DNA of 64,000 nt from Acidobacteriota bacterium (GCA_020199775.1 JAIVJZ010000005.1:1-64000), one strand, 5' to 3'. Shown: positions 45,868-55,453, counted from the first letter of the stretch. Made by a program: numbers and translations. The notes: a model not told the origin generated them from the letters alone.

Positions 45868-47115
45868 ATGAACGTACTCGTACTCAACTGCGGCAGTTCG
45901 TCCGTGAAGTTTCAATTGATCGCGACCGACCTTGAGCGGATCAAGACGAACACGGACAGGCGTCTCGCGCGCGGCATGGTGGAGCGCATCGGCGGCGAGG
46001 CGATCATCACTCTGCAGGCCGAGGGCGGCGCGCCGCAGCGTTCGACCGCGCCGCTCAGGGACACGCGCGCGGCCGTGGAGTTGATCATCCGTTGGGTCAC
46101 TTCCGAGGCGTCGGGCATCGCGGAGGCGCGGAGCGTGGCCGACATTCACGCCGTCGGCCACCGCGTCGTCCACGGGGGCGAGCGGTTCACGCATTCCGTG
46201 TTGATTACGGACGAGGTGCTCGGCGGCATCGAGGATTGCATCGACCTCGCGCCGCTGCACAATCCCGCGAACCTGAAAGGCATCGCGGCCGCGCGCGAGG
46301 TATTCGGCGCGGGGTTGCCGCAGGCCGCCGTCTTCGACACGGCCTATCACCAGACCATCCCCGATTACGCCTACCTCTACGCGCTGCCGTACCAACTCTA
46401 CCGGCGTTATCGCGTGCGCCGCTACGGCTTCCACGGCACGTCGCACCGCTACGTCGCCTACCGCTATCGGCAACTGCTGGGGCTAGAACGCGCGGCGACA
46501 AACGTCATCACGCTGCACCTCGGCAACGGGTGCTCGGTGGCCGCCATCCGCGCGGGCGATTCCGTGGATACTTCGATGGGCATGACGCCGCTCGAAGGTC
46601 TCGTGATGGGCACGCGCTCCGGCGACATAGACCCGGCGATTATTGATTACGTCGCGGCGAAAGAGGGGTTGTCGGCGCAGGAGGTGGAGACGCTTTTGAA
46701 CAAGCAGTCGGGGCTGCTCGGCATCTCCGGCCTGACGAACGACATGCGCGAACTGCTCGACGAGGAGCGCGAGTCGGACGACCGGCGGGCGCGTCTCGCC
46801 ATCGAAATCTTCTGCTACCGCGCGCGGAAATACATCGGCGCGTATCTGGCGGCATTGAACGGCGCGGACGCGGTCGTGTTCACGGGCGGCATCGGTGAAA
46901 ACTCGGCGGAGATTCGCACGCGTATCTGCGACGGCCTCCAATGGCTCGGTCTCGAACTCGACGCGGAGCGCAACGCCGCGCACCACGGGGGCTTGCAAGG
47001 ACTCATCAGCGCGGACTCTTCGCGCCTCGCCGTCTACGTCATCCCCACGGACGAAGAATTGCTCATCGCGCGCGACACCGTGCGCTGCATCGGCGGCGCG
47101 CCGCAGCGGTATTGA
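45868..47115 (+). CDS. ackA: acetate kinase
   Basis: AckA interconverts acetyl phosphate and ADP with acetate and ATP in the cytosol. The start [57 protein letters not shown] and [13 protein letters not shown] are all family signatures. Length 415 is normal. No pta is next to it. A heptad element precedes the ATG directly. Confidence 0.97.
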   Translation: MNVLVLNCGSSSVKFQLIATDLERIKTNTDRRLARGMVERIGGEAIITLQAEGGAPQRSTAPLRDTRAAVELIIRWVTSEASGIAEARSVADIHAVGHRVVHGGERFTHSVLITDEVLGGIEDCIDLAPLHNPANLKGIAAAREVFGAGLPQAAVFDTAYHQTIPDYAYLYALPYQLYRRYRVRRYGFHGTSHRYVAYRYRQLLGLERAATNVITLHLGNGCSVAAIRAGDSVDTSMGMTPLEGLVMGTRSGDIDPAIIDYVAAKEGLSAQEVETLLNKQSGLLGISGLTNDMRELLDEERESDDRRARLAIEIFCYRARKYIGAYLAALNGADAVVFTGGIGENSAEIRTRICDGLQWLGLELDAERNAAHHGGLQGLISADSSRLAVYVIPTDEELLIARDTVRCIGGAPQRY

Positions 47116-47122
47116 GCAGGAA

Positions 47123-47233
47123 AACGATGGAGTAGGAACAGAGAAACGATGAAGAAGGAACGCGGAACGCGGGACTGAAAGACAGCTGTCTTTCAGTCCC
47201 GCGTCGCGCGTTCCTTCTTCATCGTTCTCTACT
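47123..47233. repeat. heptad hairpin, AACGATG family (long)
   Basis: Left AACGATG, GAGTAGG, then AACGATG, AAGAAGG, AACGCGG, AACGCGG; the stem runs to a palindromic tip GACTGAAAGACAG/CTGTCTTTCAGTC and back to CATCGTT. It lies between convergent ackA and the TPR gene, and touches the TPR gene stop. Confidence 0.9.
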
Positions 47234-47939
47234 AAGTCTCGCGTTGCTGGTCGCGGACGCGTAGGCGTTTCATCTCTTTGAGTTGTTCGTCGAGTGTCAT
47301 GAGGTGGAGGTGGAGAAAGATTTTGCCCTCCTTATTGCCCTTCGCGCTTTCCGCGAAATCTTTACGGGCTTCGGCCTCGTTGCCTTGCAGCATGTGTGCG
47401 TAGCCGCGCGAGGCGTAGGCCAGAGAGGCGAGACTGCTTTCGGGTTTGAGGGCGAGGCCGTCGGTGAAATCTTCGATTGCGCCCGCGAGGTTGCCGTCGA
47501 TGAGGCGCGCGCGCCCGCGTTTGAAATAGAGGTCGGGGTTGCCCTGATAGCATTCGAGGGCTTTGTTGAAGTCGTAGATCGCGCCGGGCATGTCGAGCTT
47601 GTTGGTGCGAATGAAGCCGCGATTGGAATAGGCTTCGGCGACGCTGCGGTCGTTACGCACGGAGAGCGGGTCGATGTCGTAAGCCTGATTGAAGTCGTCA
47701 ATCGCGCCGTTGAGGTCGCCTTTCGCGCGTCGCGCCCCGCCGCGTTTGACGTAAACTTCGGCCGCGCGCGGTTCTGAATCCAGAGCCTTGTCGTAGTCCT
47801 CAATCGCCCCGTCGAGGTCGCCTTTGAGATAACGCGCGGCGGCGCGTTTGACGTAATCCTTGGCCGTGCGCGGCGTCTGCGCCGGGGCGGCCACAGCGGC
47901 GGCCAACAGCAACACGAGCGTCAGTGTAAAAGCTTTCAT
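47232..47939 (-). CDS. exported TPR protein
   Basis: A 235-residue protein with a signal peptide (1-20, ending VAAPAQT) and about four tetratricopeptide repeats built on DLDGAIEDYDKALDSEP, DLNGAIDDFNQAYDIDP and NLAGAIEDFTDGLALKP. Such proteins serve as periplasmic scaffolds; no partner is evident. It ends a convergent pair with ackA. Confidence 0.85.
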   Translation of the reverse strand: MKAFTLTLVLLLAAAVAAPAQTPRTAKDYVKRAAARYLKGDLDGAIEDYDKALDSEPRAAEVYVKRGGARRAKGDLNGAIDDFNQAYDIDPLSVRNDRSVAEAYSNRGFIRTNKLDMPGAIYDFNKALECYQGNPDLYFKRGRARLIDGNLAGAIEDFTDGLALKPESSLASLAYASRGYAHMLQGNEAEARKDFAESAKGNKEGKIFLHLHLMTLDEQLKEMKRLRVRDQQRET

Positions 47940-48175
47940 AACTCACCAACTCCTGCTCCGGGTTGACCTGCCCGATGCGAGACGGAATAACGAGTCCGGC
48001 CGACGACGCGCGAAAAGATGATCGGCGATGTGAAGAACAATCGTCTCATGTCAATACCGTCGAAACTCGGCCGCCCCGAAAGACGTGTCAGGGCAGAACC
48101 TTAAGTGAGATGCGTTTCGGTTGTCAACGGTTCTCTCGCCGCGCGGGGCGAGAGAATGTCGGGGCGTAAAAGAAA

Positions 48176-48211
48176 CCGCCCGCAACCTGCGTAAATGCAG
48201 GTTGCGGGCGG
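48176..48211 (-). terminator. terminator of the class III aminotransferase gene
   Basis: A 15-bp perfect stem (48176-48190 with 48197-48211) followed on the minus strand by TTTCTTTTA, 24 bases after the stop at 48235. A second hairpin (about 48131-48156) follows. Confidence 0.85.
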
Positions 48212-48234
48212 CGCGTTGACTTTTCCCGGCGTCG

Positions 48235-49590
48235 CTAGTTCACGGACGCGGCGATGGCCTCGTCGAAAATCTCCAACGCGACATCGACATTTTCGCGCGT
48301 CAGCGTGAGCGGCGGCGACCAGCGGATCGTGTTCGCGCCCGCGCCGAGGATGATCAGGCCGCGCTCGAAGCAGGCCACTTCGATGCGGTCGCGAAGTTCC
48401 GGCGCGGCCTCCATCGAGGCGCGATCCGCGACGAACTCGACGCCGACCATCAGCCCGTAGCCCCGCACGTCGCCGATGCAGTCGTGCTTCTGTTTCAGGC
48501 GTTCCAGCCCCGCCTTCAGATACGCGCCGACCTCCGCGCTGTTTGAGACGAGTCCGCCTTCGAGCAGTTCGATGGTCTTCAAAGCGGCGGCGAGCGCGAC
48601 GGGGTTGCCGCCGAAAGTGGAAGCGTGCGCGCCGGGCTTCCAGTCCATCAAATCGGCGCGCGCCACGCACGCGCCCATCGGCAGACCCGATGCGATGCCT
48701 TTCGCCAGACACATAATGTCGGGTTTCAGATCGTGATGATCGCTCGCGAACATTTTGCCCGTGCGGCCCATGCCGGACTGCACCTCATCGACGATGAGCA
48801 TGATGCCGTGCGTGTCGCAAATGCGGCGAAGCCCGTGCAGGAACTCGCGCGGCGCGGGCACGTAGCCGCCCTCGCCCTGCACGACTTCCACGATGATCGC
48901 CGCCACCTCTTCGGGCGGCGTCGTCGTCTTGAACAGACGTTCCTCGATCCAGTCGAGACAGGCGCGGCTGACGGTCGCCTCGTCCGTCTGCTCGCCGGTG
49001 AACGGGTGGCGGAAGGCGTTCGGGTAGGGCACGTGCGTCACGTCCAGCACGCTTCGTTTGAAGCCGATGCGCTGCGCGATCTTGGATGAAGTCAGCGACA
49101 GCGAACCGAGCGTGCGACCGTGGAAGCTGTTGAAGAAGGCGATGAACTTCTGCCGCCCCGTCGCGTGCATGGCGAGTTTGAGCGCGGTCTCGACCGCCTC
49201 CGTGCCGCTGTTGGCGAAGTGCGTGCGTGTGGGCGAGGGGACGGGCACGATCTCGTCGAGCTTGCGCGCGAGGTCGGGCATGTGGCGGTAGTAATAATCC
49301 GTGCCGCACATGTGGATGAGTTGCGCGGCCTGCTCCTGAATCACGCGGACGATTTCGGGGTGACAATGGCCGGTCGAACAGACGGCGACCCCGGCGTTGC
49401 AGTCGAGGAAGACGTTGCCGTCAACGTCCGTCACCCAGACGCCCGTCGCCCGTTCGGCGACGAGTTTGAAAGACGGGCGCGGGTAAGAGGGCGTGACGTA
49501 CTGTGCGTCGGCGTTAATGATTTCCTGACCCTTCGGGCCGGGCAGAGCGGTTTTGATCTCCGGCCGCTGCGGCGGGGCGATAGTTGACAT
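48235..49590 (-). CDS. class III aminotransferase (acetylornithine/4-aminobutyrate type)
   Basis: A 451-residue PLP enzyme. GVAVCSTGHCHPEIV, FANSGTEAVETALKLA, FFNSFHGRTLGSLSLT, DEVQSGMGRTGKMFA and the PLP lysine in MCLAKGIASGLPMGA define the family. Archaeal and thermophile gabT-like enzymes are closest in style; GABA or acetylornithine as substrate is inferred. The ATG at 49590 has AAGGAGAAA in front and replaces a further-upstream frame start. The cysS gene lies upstream on the same strand. Confidence 0.92.
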   Translation of the reverse strand: MSTIAPPQRPEIKTALPGPKGQEIINADAQYVTPSYPRPSFKLVAERATGVWVTDVDGNVFLDCNAGVAVCSTGHCHPEIVRVIQEQAAQLIHMCGTDYYYRHMPDLARKLDEIVPVPSPTRTHFANSGTEAVETALKLAMHATGRQKFIAFFNSFHGRTLGSLSLTSSKIAQRIGFKRSVLDVTHVPYPNAFRHPFTGEQTDEATVSRACLDWIEERLFKTTTPPEEVAAIIVEVVQGEGGYVPAPREFLHGLRRICDTHGIMLIVDEVQSGMGRTGKMFASDHHDLKPDIMCLAKGIASGLPMGACVARADLMDWKPGAHASTFGGNPVALAAALKTIELLEGGLVSNSAEVGAYLKAGLERLKQKHDCIGDVRGYGLMVGVEFVADRASMEAAPELRDRIEVACFERGLIILGAGANTIRWSPPLTLTRENVDVALEIFDEAIAASVN

Positions 49591-49634
49591 GGCGTTTTCT
49601 CCTTCGGCGAAACGGAAGAATGAGTGCGGATTTC

Positions 49635-49668
49635 GAATCTCAAGTTTCAGACGTGAAATGAGATTCAA
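49635..49668. repeat. degenerate hairpin related to the GTTTCAG family
   Basis: GAATCTCAAGTTTCA pairs imperfectly with TGAAATGAGATTC; a decayed or half-size element in the cysS-aminotransferase gap. Confidence 0.45.
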
Positions 49669-49792
49669 GACGTGCGAGGGCGCGTTGAAGGAAGATGGCG
49701 CGGGGCTACCCCGCGAAGATGTTCGCGCGTTGGTCTTGCGGGCGGAGATTGGAAAGGCGCGATTCGAGCATGGGAAAGACGTTATCCGTACG

Positions 49793-49881
49793 TTGTCAGC
49801 GGTCGGTTGTCGAAGACTGCGTTTGAGCGACTAGAGTTTTTATCACAAACCACGGACATCTGACCACCGGCAACGGACAAG
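49793..49881. repeat. heptad hairpin, TGTCAGT family
   Basis: Left TTGTCAG, CGGTCGG, TTGTCGA; right arm CTGACCACCGGCAACGGACAAG. On its minus strand the spacer has CCGTGGTTTGTGAT (49842-49855), identical to the element at 10796-10887. It ends 4 bases from the cysS stop. Confidence 0.78.
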
Positions 49882-49885
49882 TTCC

Positions 49886-51286
49886 TCAACGCCGCTTCCA
49901 GCGGACGCCGTCGCGCGTGTCTTCGAGGATGATGCCGCGGGCGGCGAGTTCGCCGCGAATTTCGTCGCCGCGCGCGAAGTCGCGCCGGTGGCGCGCGTCC
50001 TGCCGTTCGTCGATGAGAGCCTGAATCTCGGCGTCGAGCATCTCGCGCCGGGGCTGGCCGAAGATGTTGAGCACGGAGTCGAAGCGGGCGATGAGCGCGA
50101 GCAGGTCGCGTTGGTCGTCGGCGCGCAAGCCGTGGTTGTCGAGCGCGGTGTTCACTTCGCGCGAAAGATTGTGGACGGCGGCGAGCGCGACCGACGTGTT
50201 GAGATCGTCGTCGAGCCCGTTGGTAAACTCTTCGAGGGCGCGCGCGGCGGCCGCACGCATCGAGGGATTGCTGCCCGGTTCGGTGCGCGCTTCTTCGAGG
50301 CGGGCGCGGAAGTCTTGCAGGCCGGCGACGGTCTTCTCGTGGCCGCGCAGGCCGTCGATGGTGAAGTTGATCTGCTTGCGGTAGGGCGCGCTGAACAGGG
50401 CGTAGCGAATCGCGGCGGGCGTAAAACCCTGCCGCTTGAGATCGCGAAAGGTGTAATAGTTGCCCTTCGATTTCGACATCGACTCGCCGTTGATCTTCAA
50501 GTGCTCGCCGTGCAGCCAGTAGTTGACGAAAGGCTTGCCGGTCGCGCCCTCGCTCTGCGCGATCTCGTTTTCGTGATGCGGGAAGATGAGATCGACGCCG
50601 CCGCAGTGAATGTCGAACGTCTCGCCGAGATACTTCATGGACATCGCCGAGCACTCGATGTGCCAGCCGGGGCGGCCGTGGCCGAGCGCGGTCGGCCACG
50701 CGGGTTCGTCCGCAAACTTCTGCGCCTTCCAGAGGACGAAATCGCGCGCGTCCTCTTTGTCGTACTTGTCCGTGTCCACGCGCTCGCTCGCGCCCGCGAT
50801 GTTGCCCGCGAAGTTGATCTTCGAGAGTTTGCCGTACTCCGGGAACGAGGTGATGCGGAAGTAGTAAGAGCCTTCGGACTCGTAGGCGCAACCGCGTTCC
50901 GTGAGAGCTTTGACGATCTGCTCCATCTCGGCGATGTGTTGCGTGGCGCGCGGGGCGATCTCGGGTCGCTGGCAACCGAGCGCGTCGAAGTCCTGCCAGA
51001 AGGCTTCGAGGTAGGGCGCGGTGTACTCGTCGAGCGAGACGCCTTCCTGCCCGGCCATCTGGATGATGCGGTCGTCCACGTCCGTGATGTTCGTGACGTG
51101 CGTGACCTTGTAGCCCTTGAAGATCAGGTAGCGGCGCAGGATGTCCACGAAGATCGACGTGCGGAAGTTGCCGATGTGCGCGAAGTCCCAAACCGTGGGA
51201 CCGCAGTTGTACATCCTGACCTCGCCCTCGCGCATGGGGCGAAATTCTTCGAGTTGACCTGTGAGCGTGTTTTGAAACTTCAACAT
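49886..51286 (-). CDS. cysS: cysteinyl-tRNA synthetase
   Basis: CysRS charges tRNA-Cys. The class I HIGH motif appears as FAHIGNF (37-40), with zinc-ligand Cys28 (MYNCGPTV), WHIECSAMSMKYLG and HHENEIAQSEG, and the second motif ESMSKSKGN near 266-271. Length 466 matches the usual 460-470. Confidence 0.97.
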   Translation of the reverse strand: MLKFQNTLTGQLEEFRPMREGEVRMYNCGPTVWDFAHIGNFRTSIFVDILRRYLIFKGYKVTHVTNITDVDDRIIQMAGQEGVSLDEYTAPYLEAFWQDFDALGCQRPEIAPRATQHIAEMEQIVKALTERGCAYESEGSYYFRITSFPEYGKLSKINFAGNIAGASERVDTDKYDKEDARDFVLWKAQKFADEPAWPTALGHGRPGWHIECSAMSMKYLGETFDIHCGGVDLIFPHHENEIAQSEGATGKPFVNYWLHGEHLKINGESMSKSKGNYYTFRDLKRQGFTPAAIRYALFSAPYRKQINFTIDGLRGHEKTVAGLQDFRARLEEARTEPGSNPSMRAAAARALEEFTNGLDDDLNTSVALAAVHNLSREVNTALDNHGLRADDQRDLLALIARFDSVLNIFGQPRREMLDAEIQALIDERQDARHRRDFARGDEIRGELAARGIILEDTRDGVRWKRR

Positions 51287-51313
51287 CTTCGATTGAGCGA
51301 GAGCGCGCGGAGA

Positions 51314-51355
51314 CAGACGGCGCGCCGCGTCGCGGCGGACGCGGCGCGCCGTCTG
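51314..51355. repeat. 18-bp perfect inverted repeat upstream of cysS
   Basis: Arms 51314-51331 and 51338-51355 with a 6-base loop, very GC-rich. It lies downstream of the TonB-like gene and upstream of cysS; there is no T-tract on either side. Confidence 0.8.
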
Positions 51356-51370
51356 AACTTGGCCGTACGT

Positions 51371-51859
51371 TTACGGGAGCACGAAGTTGTAGCTGATGAT
51401 GCCGGAGACTCTGACCGCCAGACCCTCGAACATCGTCGGCGCGAAGCGAGCCTTGTAGGCCGCGTCAACCGCAGCTTCCCGCAACAGGCGATCACCGGAC
51501 ACGGCATCCGCCGAAATCACCCTGCCGCTCTCGTCCACCAAGACGCGCACGTGCACCGGGCCCGATGCGTTGGCGGCGACGGCCGCGGACGGGTAAGCGG
51601 GCGCGGGTTTGCTGAGCGTCTTATGGTTGAGCAAACCGCCGGAGATGGGCGCGCGCGAGAAGCTCGGCGGCGCGGGCGGCGGCGGCGGTTCCTCGACGGT
51701 CGGCAGGGGCGGCGGGGGCAGCAGCGGGCGCATCTGGCAACTGGTGGTTTTGAATCTTTTCGCGTTCGGCGTGCGGTAGGCGATCCAGACCATGGTCGCG
51801 CTGACGCCGACGCCGAATGCGAAGAGGGCAACCGCGATACGAAGCAGTAAACTTTGCAT
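51371..51859 (-). CDS. TonB-family energy transducer protein
   Basis: A 162-residue protein: one N-terminal membrane helix (about 5-24), a Pro-rich stretch (PPPPLPTVEEPPPPPAPP) and a TonB C-terminal domain (SKPAPAYPSAAVAANASGPV, VRVLVDESGRVISADAVSG, ending NFVLP). It may span the periplasm and pass proton motive force to outer-membrane receptors; no ExbBD genes are adjacent. AAGGAAG precedes the ATG. Confidence 0.9.
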   Translation of the reverse strand: MQSLLLRIAVALFAFGVGVSATMVWIAYRTPNAKRFKTTSCQMRPLLPPPPLPTVEEPPPPPAPPSFSRAPISGGLLNHKTLSKPAPAYPSAAVAANASGPVHVRVLVDESGRVISADAVSGDRLLREAAVDAAYKARFAPTMFEGLAVRVSGIISYNFVLP

Positions 51860-52031
51860 AACTTTACTTCCTTTGCTGAACGATGGCTCGACGGACAACC
51901 CGCGCCGGTGGCCGCAAATGGTCGTCCCTGTGCGAGAGTCTAGGGAAGGAAAGGCGGCTAGTCAAATTTTAGTTTCCGGGGAGGGACTTGTGGGGCGGAA
52001 GGCGTTCACCGGCGCAGACACGAAGAAGAGA

Positions 52032-52112
52032 AACGATGAACGATGAACGATGAACGCGGAAGTGAAGAGAAGTCGCTTTCAATTCATCGTTCATCGTTCC
52101 GACTTCATCGTT
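52032..52112. repeat. heptad hairpin, AACGATG family
   Basis: Left AACGATG three times and AACGCGG; spacer AAGTGAAGAGAAGTCGCTTTCAATT; right CATCGTT, CATCGTT, CCGACTT, CATCGTT. It lies between thiL and the TonB-like gene. Confidence 0.9.
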
Positions 52113-52169
52113 TATTTCTTCCGGGTCTGCGGCGGTGAGGGCTTTAATTTTACGACGCGCGGGGAGAAC

Positions 52170-53291
52170 TCAACGTGCATGTTTGAAATGGTCGAAGCCG
52201 GAAGGCGTCAGAATTTCCGCGCGCCCCGCTTGCGAGATGCTGATGCCTTCGCGCGCCTCTCTCACTTCGCCGATACGCGTGAGGCGCACGCCGCCGAGTC
52301 GTCGCGGGAGTCGCGCCGCGACGCGCGGGCGCACGGTGAAAAGCAGTTCGAAATCTTCGCCGCCGTGCAAGGCGAGGTTGAGCGCGTCGCCCGCCAGCGC
52401 ACGCGCGAGTTGACCGGAGTTGATTTCGTTCGCACGTCTGAGCAAAGGGGCGACGGGGATGCGCGCCGCTTCGACGCGCGCGCCGACGCCGCTTCTCTCG
52501 CACAGGCGCGCGAGGTCGGAAGAGAGGCCGTCGCTCAGATCGATCATCGCAGAGGCCAGCCGCCGCTCGCCGAGCAGCGCGCCGCATTCGACGCGCGGGA
52601 GGGGGCGCGCCTGCCGCCGCGTGAGTCCGGCGAGGCCGTCGAGCGCGCGCGCCCTTGCGGCTTGCGTGCGCAGACTGCGTGCGTGTTCCAGTAACTTCAA
52701 GCCCGCCGCCGCGCCGCCGAGCGTGCCGGTGACGTAGATGTGATCGCCCGCGCGCGCGCCCGAACGCAGCACGGCGCGACCGCGCCTTGTTTCGCCGACG
52801 ACGATTGAATCGATCACGATGCGTTCGGGCGTGCGCGACACGTCGCCGCCGATGAGCGTCACGCCGAACTCGCGCGCGGCCGACAGGAAACCCTCGTAGA
52901 TGCCCGTGGCGAAAGGAGAGTCGTAAACGGCTTGGGGCAGTCCGAGCGAGAGCAGCGTCCAACGCGGGCGCGCGCCCATCGCGGCGATGTCGGAAAGCGA
53001 GACGGCGAGAGCTTTGTAGCCGATGTCCTGTGAAAGTGAGGTGCGGCGAAAGTCTATGTCTTCGACGAGCAGGTCGGCGGTGATCACCGAGTCGCGCAGC
53101 CCGCGCCCGTTGAAGACCGCCGCGTCGTCGCCGATGCCGTGGACGAGGCCGTCGGCCAATGCCGCGCCGCGCGCCCCTTCCGCGCGTCGCTTGATGCGCG
53201 AGATGAAATTAAACTCGGAATTGTTAAGCGAACCGGGTAAGGAATGCGCGGCGACGAACCGACGTTCTTTCGGCTTCCTTTCATCCCTCAT
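52170..53291 (-). CDS. thiL: thiamine-monophosphate kinase
   Basis: ThiL phosphorylates thiamine monophosphate to the diphosphate. The conserved parts are GIGDDAAVF, ITADLLVEDIDFRRT, SDIAAMGARPRWTLLSLGLP, GGDVSRTPER and MIDLSDGLSSDLARL. The family start would be near SEFNFISRI; the first residues MRDERKPKERR come from the heptad repeat TCATCCC (53281-53308), which also supplies the ATG and Gly-Asp-rich upstream bases acting as Shine-Dalgarno. No ATG/GTG/TTG occurs between the repeat and the conserved start, so translation seems to begin inside the repeat. Confidence 0.92.
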   Translation of the reverse strand: MRDERKPKERRFVAAHSLPGSLNNSEFNFISRIKRRAEGARGAALADGLVHGIGDDAAVFNGRGLRDSVITADLLVEDIDFRRTSLSQDIGYKALAVSLSDIAAMGARPRWTLLSLGLPQAVYDSPFATGIYEGFLSAAREFGVTLIGGDVSRTPERIVIDSIVVGETRRGRAVLRSGARAGDHIYVTGTLGGAAAGLKLLEHARSLRTQAARARALDGLAGLTRRQARPLPRVECGALLGERRLASAMIDLSDGLSSDLARLCERSGVGARVEAARIPVAPLLRRANEINSGQLARALAGDALNLALHGGEDFELLFTVRPRVAARLPRRLGGVRLTRIGEVREAREGISISQAGRAEILTPSGFDHFKHAR

Positions 53292-53308
53292 CCCTCATCC
53301 CTCATCCC
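53281..53308. repeat. single-armed heptad array, GGGATGA family
   Basis: Four exact TCATCCC units fill the aminotransferase-thiL gap with no inverted arm. On the minus strand they read GGGATGA and contain the thiL start codon. Confidence 0.88.
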
Positions 53309-53309
53309 T

Positions 53310-54392
53310 TTAGAGATTCCGGCGCATCGAGTCGAGTCCGGCGCTGATGGTTTCGAGGGAGGTGGAGAAGGAGAAGCGTAGATGGCCTTCGCCGTGTTCG
53401 CCGAAGACGTTGCCGGGAACGGTGGCGACCTGCGCGCGGTCGAGCAGGATTTCGGCGGCGACGCGGCTATCGGCGTGGATGCGCGTCACGTCGGGAAAGG
53501 CGTAGAACGCACCGGCGGGCGGCGCGCAGTTGAACCCGATGTCGTTCAAGCCGCCGATCATCAGATCGCGCCGCCGGCGATACTCGGCGCGCGTCGCGTC
53601 GAAGAAGTCGGGCGGGGAATTGACGGCCGCGAGCGCAGCCCACTGGGTCGGCGTGGAGACGCCGTTCGTGGAGTAGAGCGTGGTCTTGCGTAAGCCCGTC
53701 ATCCACGGTTCGGCGGCCGCGACGTAGCCGATGCGCCAGCCCGTCATCGAATAGGACTTGGAGAGGGTGAAGCAGGTGAGCGTGCGTTCCCACATCCCTT
53801 CGAGCGATGCGATGGAGACGTGTTCGCCTTCGTAGACTAAATCTTCGTAAGCCTCGTCGGCGACGACGACGAGGTTGCGCTCGCGCGCGAAGGCGGCGAC
53901 CGCCTCGGCCTCGGCGCGCGTGAAGACGACGCCCGTCGGGTTCTGCGGCGTGTTGAAATAGATGGCGCGCGTCTTCGGCGTCGTGTGGCGCGCGAGCGTC
54001 TGGGCGAAACCTTCGCGGCGCGCTTCGCCGGTCGAAACCATCACGGAGCGCGCCTCGCAGCCCGCGACCAAGTCTTTGACGGGCGTCCAGTAGGGGGCGA
54101 AGAGGAGCACTTCTTCGCCCGGATTGACGACTGACTGGAACGCGCCGAAGAGACCCTGCATGCCGCCGTTCTGCACGATCACGTCGCTCGCCTCGGCGGG
54201 AATGCGGTTGCGCGACCGAAGTTTCGCGGCGACGGCCTCGCGCAGTTCTTGAATGCCGGAAGAGGGCGCGTAGCGCGTGCGGTTTTCGGCGAGGGCGCGC
54301 GTCATCGCTTCTTTGACATGCGCGGGCGTGTCGAGAAAAGGTTCGCCGCCTTCAAACTGGTAGACGGCCGTGCCCGACGCACGCAGTTCCAT
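53310..54392 (-). CDS. class I/II aminotransferase (aspartate aminotransferase-like)
   Basis: A PLP-dependent aminotransferase, fold type I. SSGIQELREAVAAKL, FNTPQNPTGVVF, DEAYEDLVYEGEH and the PLP lysine in FTLSKSYSMTGWRIGY are diagnostic. From the ATG at 54392 the product has 360 residues, but the frame continues upstream with family-like residues (RLEAVGFSDIVKIRNRI) to a stop at 54528-54530. No ATG/GTG/TTG lies in that 135-base extension, yet GGAGGT occurs at 54492-54497. Start at a non-standard codon near 54480 (ATC or CTG) would give about 390 residues, the family length; a sequencing frameshift is the alternative. Confidence 0.88.
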   Translation of the reverse strand: MELRASGTAVYQFEGGEPFLDTPAHVKEAMTRALAENRTRYAPSSGIQELREAVAAKLRSRNRIPAEASDVIVQNGGMQGLFGAFQSVVNPGEEVLLFAPYWTPVKDLVAGCEARSVMVSTGEARREGFAQTLARHTTPKTRAIYFNTPQNPTGVVFTRAEAEAVAAFARERNLVVVADEAYEDLVYEGEHVSIASLEGMWERTLTCFTLSKSYSMTGWRIGYVAAAEPWMTGLRKTTLYSTNGVSTPTQWAALAAVNSPPDFFDATRAEYRRRRDLMIGGLNDIGFNCAPPAGAFYAFPDVTRIHADSRVAAEILLDRAQVATVPGNVFGEHGEGHLRFSFSTSLETISAGLDSMRRNL

Positions 54393-54832
54393 AATGCGGT
54401 TGCGAATCTTGACGATGTCGGAAAATCCGACCGCCTCAAGACGCGCGGCAAGACGAAAGGCAGACGGGGCAGTAGTCAGGATAGTATTAGAACCTCCGGA
54501 AATTTTGTACGTGGAAAAGAAGCCGGATTATAGCTTGTGCCCGCGCCGTGCGTCCAATCGGGCGCGCGCGGCGTCGGGGAGCGTTGATCATATCGTGTCG
54601 CATCCAATCCATATCGTGCACGGCAGGCGGTGCGGCGCGCGGCCAGCCAAGCCGCGATGTTATATTTTCATTGCGACGGCAGAAGTCCGCATTTGAATCT
54701 CCCCAAAAAAGGCCGGTTGAGGTTAAACTATCCAAGCCTCTCCCAGACTGACAACTTGCGGAACGTGACTTGCTTAAATACCGGGCGGGTTACTTTTTAA
54801 CCAAACGAGCGAATTGAAGGAGAAGCTGACTC
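54393..54832. other. divergent region
   Basis: Apart from the possible N-terminal extension of the aminotransferase (to about 54482), these bases hold no supported gene and no heptad element. Promoters for both divergent genes should lie here. Confidence 0.4.
54492..54497 (-). promoter_or_regulatory. strong Shine-Dalgarno without a standard start codon
   Basis: GGAGGT on the minus strand, followed at 9 bases by an in-frame ATC and at 12 bases by an in-frame CTG of the aminotransferase frame. Confidence 0.55.
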
Positions 54833-55453
54833 ATGAACTTACAAAATAAGATTTTACCCGTCGCACTCGTGGCCGCGCTGCTGGGCGGCACCGTCGGCGC
54901 GTTAGTGATGCGCCCGAAGACGAACGATCTGAACACGACCACCGCGTCGAATCTGTTGCCGGTTTCGACCGACACGAATTCGCGCGCGGCCACTTTGCGC
55001 TATAACGAAGCACTCCCGGCGGCGACCAATAACGAAACGCCGGCGACGCTGAACGTCGCGAACACGAACAGCGACGAAGAATGCTATCGCGCGGGTTTCA
55101 CCGAAGGATTCGCGGCCGCGCGTGAGAACGCGCGGGAGAATACGCGTGTTCGCGCGAACAACCTTTCCAACGCATCCGAGCGCGTCGTCTATCGCGACGC
55201 CCCGGTTCGCCGCACGCGCGTCGCACGCAACACGCGCGCTTCGCGACAGGCTTACTACGACTACGAACCGCGCAAGCGTTCGTTCTGGTCGAAGCACCGC
55301 GATAAGTTGACGGTAGCGATGGGCGCGGGCGGCGGCGCACTGGTCGGCGGACTCATCGGCGGCAAGAAGGGTGCGGCCATCGGCGCACTCGGCGGCGGCG
55401 CAGGCTCGGCTCTGTACACATACAAAATCCGCAACCGCAACAACCGTCGCTAG
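54833..55453 (+). CDS. exported glycine-zipper protein
   Basis: A 206-residue protein. An N-terminal hydrophobic segment (LPVALVAALLGGTVGALVM) is a membrane anchor or signal. The middle is Asn/Thr/Ala-rich and disordered with a basic Arg cluster, and the C-terminus has a glycine zipper (MGAGGGALVGGLIGGKKGAA, then IGALGGGAGSALYTYKIR) that may insert into or span a membrane. Exact family unknown. A Shine-Dalgarno AAGGAG lies about 12 bases upstream. Confidence 0.75.
   Translation: MNLQNKILPVALVAALLGGTVGALVMRPKTNDLNTTTASNLLPVSTDTNSRAATLRYNEALPAATNNETPATLNVANTNSDEECYRAGFTEGFAAARENARENTRVRANNLSNASERVVYRDAPVRRTRVARNTRASRQAYYDYEPRKRSFWSKHRDKLTVAMGAGGGALVGGLIGGKKGAAIGALGGGAGSALYTYKIRNRNNRR

Noticed and set aside
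49782..51191. A 469-codon minus-strand frame inside cysS
   Set aside because: A shifted reading of cysS with an Arg/His/Pro-rich product; cysS itself is unambiguous.
54487..54735. An 82-codon minus-strand frame upstream of the aminotransferase
   Set aside because: No motif; it ends at the Shine-Dalgarno of the aminotransferase and has shadow-like composition.
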